From Candidatus Gastranaerophilales bacterium (GTDB lineage Bacteria; Cyanobacteriota; Vampirovibrionia; Gastranaerophilales; Gastranaerophilaceae): a stretch of 7,384 nt of DNA. The DNA lies in assembly GCA_944323585.1 (NCBI GenBank), contig CALUTA010000073.1:1-7384 (forward strand). The letters are read 5' to 3'. The notes beneath the pieces are model-generated. The model was not told the origin of the DNA. It did no database searches and saw only the letters and a program-made list of their open reading frames with translations. Positions 6,704 through 7,384 of this stretch are shown one piece after another (the stretch's first letter is position 1; each line of letters begins with the position of its first letter). Made by a program: the position numbers and the translations under genes.

Positions 6704-6748
6704 TTATGTTTTCACCACCTTTATGGTCTTTTTGTACGATATATTCAG

Positions 6749-6777
6749 ATTATAAACTAAAACAAAATTAATTTCAA
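6749..6777 (-). promoter_or_regulatory. Near-consensus sigma-70 promoter of rpsU
   Basis: On the minus strand TTGAAA (6777-6772), exactly 17 bases and TATAAT (6754-6749) form the best promoter in the window, matching the consensus at 11 of 12 positions. The start point would be near 6742, giving a leader of about 40 bases, in keeping with a highly expressed ribosomal protein gene. Confidence 0.75.
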
Positions 6778-6853
6778 GCAATGAGCTAAAATTCACCCAT
6801 GCTCAATACGCAAAACGTCGATTTACAAGCACTTACAAAGTCATTACGGATTA

Positions 6854-7384
6854 TTAAGCCGACAAAGTAAAGATTTCGTAAATTTCTTCGTCCGAAAGTT
6901 CCGTAATAATCTTTTCACCTTCGTAAACAGCCAGATCCGCAAGTTCTTTTTTGGATTTAAGCATCTCGTCAATCTTTTCTTCAAAAGTTCCGAGCGTAAT
7001 CATACGGTGAACCATAACGTTTTTGTCCTGACCGATACGGTAAGTTCTGTCGGTTGCCTGATCTTCAACAGCCGGGTTCCACCACAAATCATAATGGATT
7101 ACGTTTGTGGCGCTTGTGAGGTTCAAACCGGTTCCGCCGGCTTTGAGTGAAAGAATCATTATCTTCGAATCATCATTATTCTGGAACCTGTCAATCAAAT
7201 CTTCTCGCTGAGGCACTGTCAGCGAACCATGGAAGAAGAGCGGATCCGTATTGCACTCTTCCGCAATAACCTTGCATAAAATATCGCCCATTTCTTTGTA
7301 TTGAGTAAAGATAAGAGTTTTTTCGTTGTTTTCAAGAATATTTTGGACAGTTGAAATACACTTGTCCATTTTACCTGAAAGCTC
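6854..7384 (-). CDS. SNF2-family DNA-dependent ATPase/helicase, C-terminal part
   Basis: Only the last 176 residues are visible; the open frame passes the right edge, so the Met at 7369 is internal and not the start. The fragment is the second RecA-like lobe of a SWI2/SNF2 ATPase: TLIFTQY at 23-29 (motif IV), FFHGSL at 50-55, ILSLKAGGTGLNLTSA at 77-92 (motif V), HYDLWWNPAVEDQATDRTYRIGQ at 97-119 (the WWNP signature and motif VI with its arginines), then the usual SDEEIYEIFTL ending. Bacterial members use ATP to move along double-stranded DNA, and many act on transcription or DNA repair complexes; the exact role cannot be told from this part. It is upstream of rpsU in the same direction, and no clear terminator separates the two, so some read-through is possible. 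Confidence 0.93.
   Translation of the reverse strand, partial: ELSGKMDKCISTVQNILENNEKTLIFTQYKEMGDILCKVIAEECNTDPLFFHGSLTVPQREDLIDRFQNNDDSKIMILSLKAGGTGLNLTSATNVIHYDLWWNPAVEDQATDRTYRIGQDKNVMVHRMITLGTFEEKIDEMLKSKKELADLAVYEGEKIITELSDEEIYEIFTLSA

Noticed and set aside
6799..6870. 23-codon plus-strand open frame with TAAAAT six bases before its ATG, like a leaderless transcript
   Set aside because: It is too short, has no -35 box or known relative, and overlaps the end of the SNF2-family gene on the other strand.

Overview
The window is AT-rich bacterial DNA with short intergenic gaps. It holds five complete protein genes and two genes cut by the window edges. My best guess at the source is an uncultured gut-type non-photosynthetic cyanobacterial relative (Gastranaerophilales / Melainabacteria). 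The basis is low GC, good Shine-Dalgarno sites, and two hypothetical proteins that start with a short disordered stretch ending in an FKG motif, a style I associate with that lineage. This is inference; no rRNA or marker gene here fixes the taxonomy.

Left part (1-2700, minus strand): two tandem genes of unknown function, a complete 592-residue protein followed 10 bases later by the first 281 codons of a second protein. Aligned by eye they are paralogs, sharing an FKG motif, an IPRT motif, an RRE-x-SG motif and a hydrophobic segment right after it. A plausible extended -10 promoter lies just before the first gene and argues for a start 16 codons inside the longest open frame. This two-gene unit is the least explained part of the window.

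Middle (2810-5102, minus strand): an RNA-modification unit, rsmE (16S rRNA m3U methyltransferase, TTG start) overlapping cca (tRNA nucleotidyltransferase with an HD domain) by 29 bases. A GC-poor hairpin after cca probably ends the transcript. rsmE is transcribed divergently from a plus-strand gene for a DUF2229-type protein related to activators of 2-hydroxyacyl-CoA dehydratases (5200-6276), with no dehydratase or ATPase partner in view.

Right part (6277-7384): a gap carrying several copies of a palindromic dispersed repeat (TGTCATYCTGAG type), a strong terminator, and the short gene rpsU (ribosomal protein bS21, 57 residues) on the minus strand with a near-consensus promoter. The C-terminal part of a SNF2-family helicase runs off the right edge. 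The terminator after rpsU carries a perfect Shine-Dalgarno sequence paired with an anti-Shine-Dalgarno core, which is notable because bS21 acts near the 16S rRNA 3' tail.

No tRNA, rRNA, CRISPR array, transposase, integrase or recognisable defence system was found.
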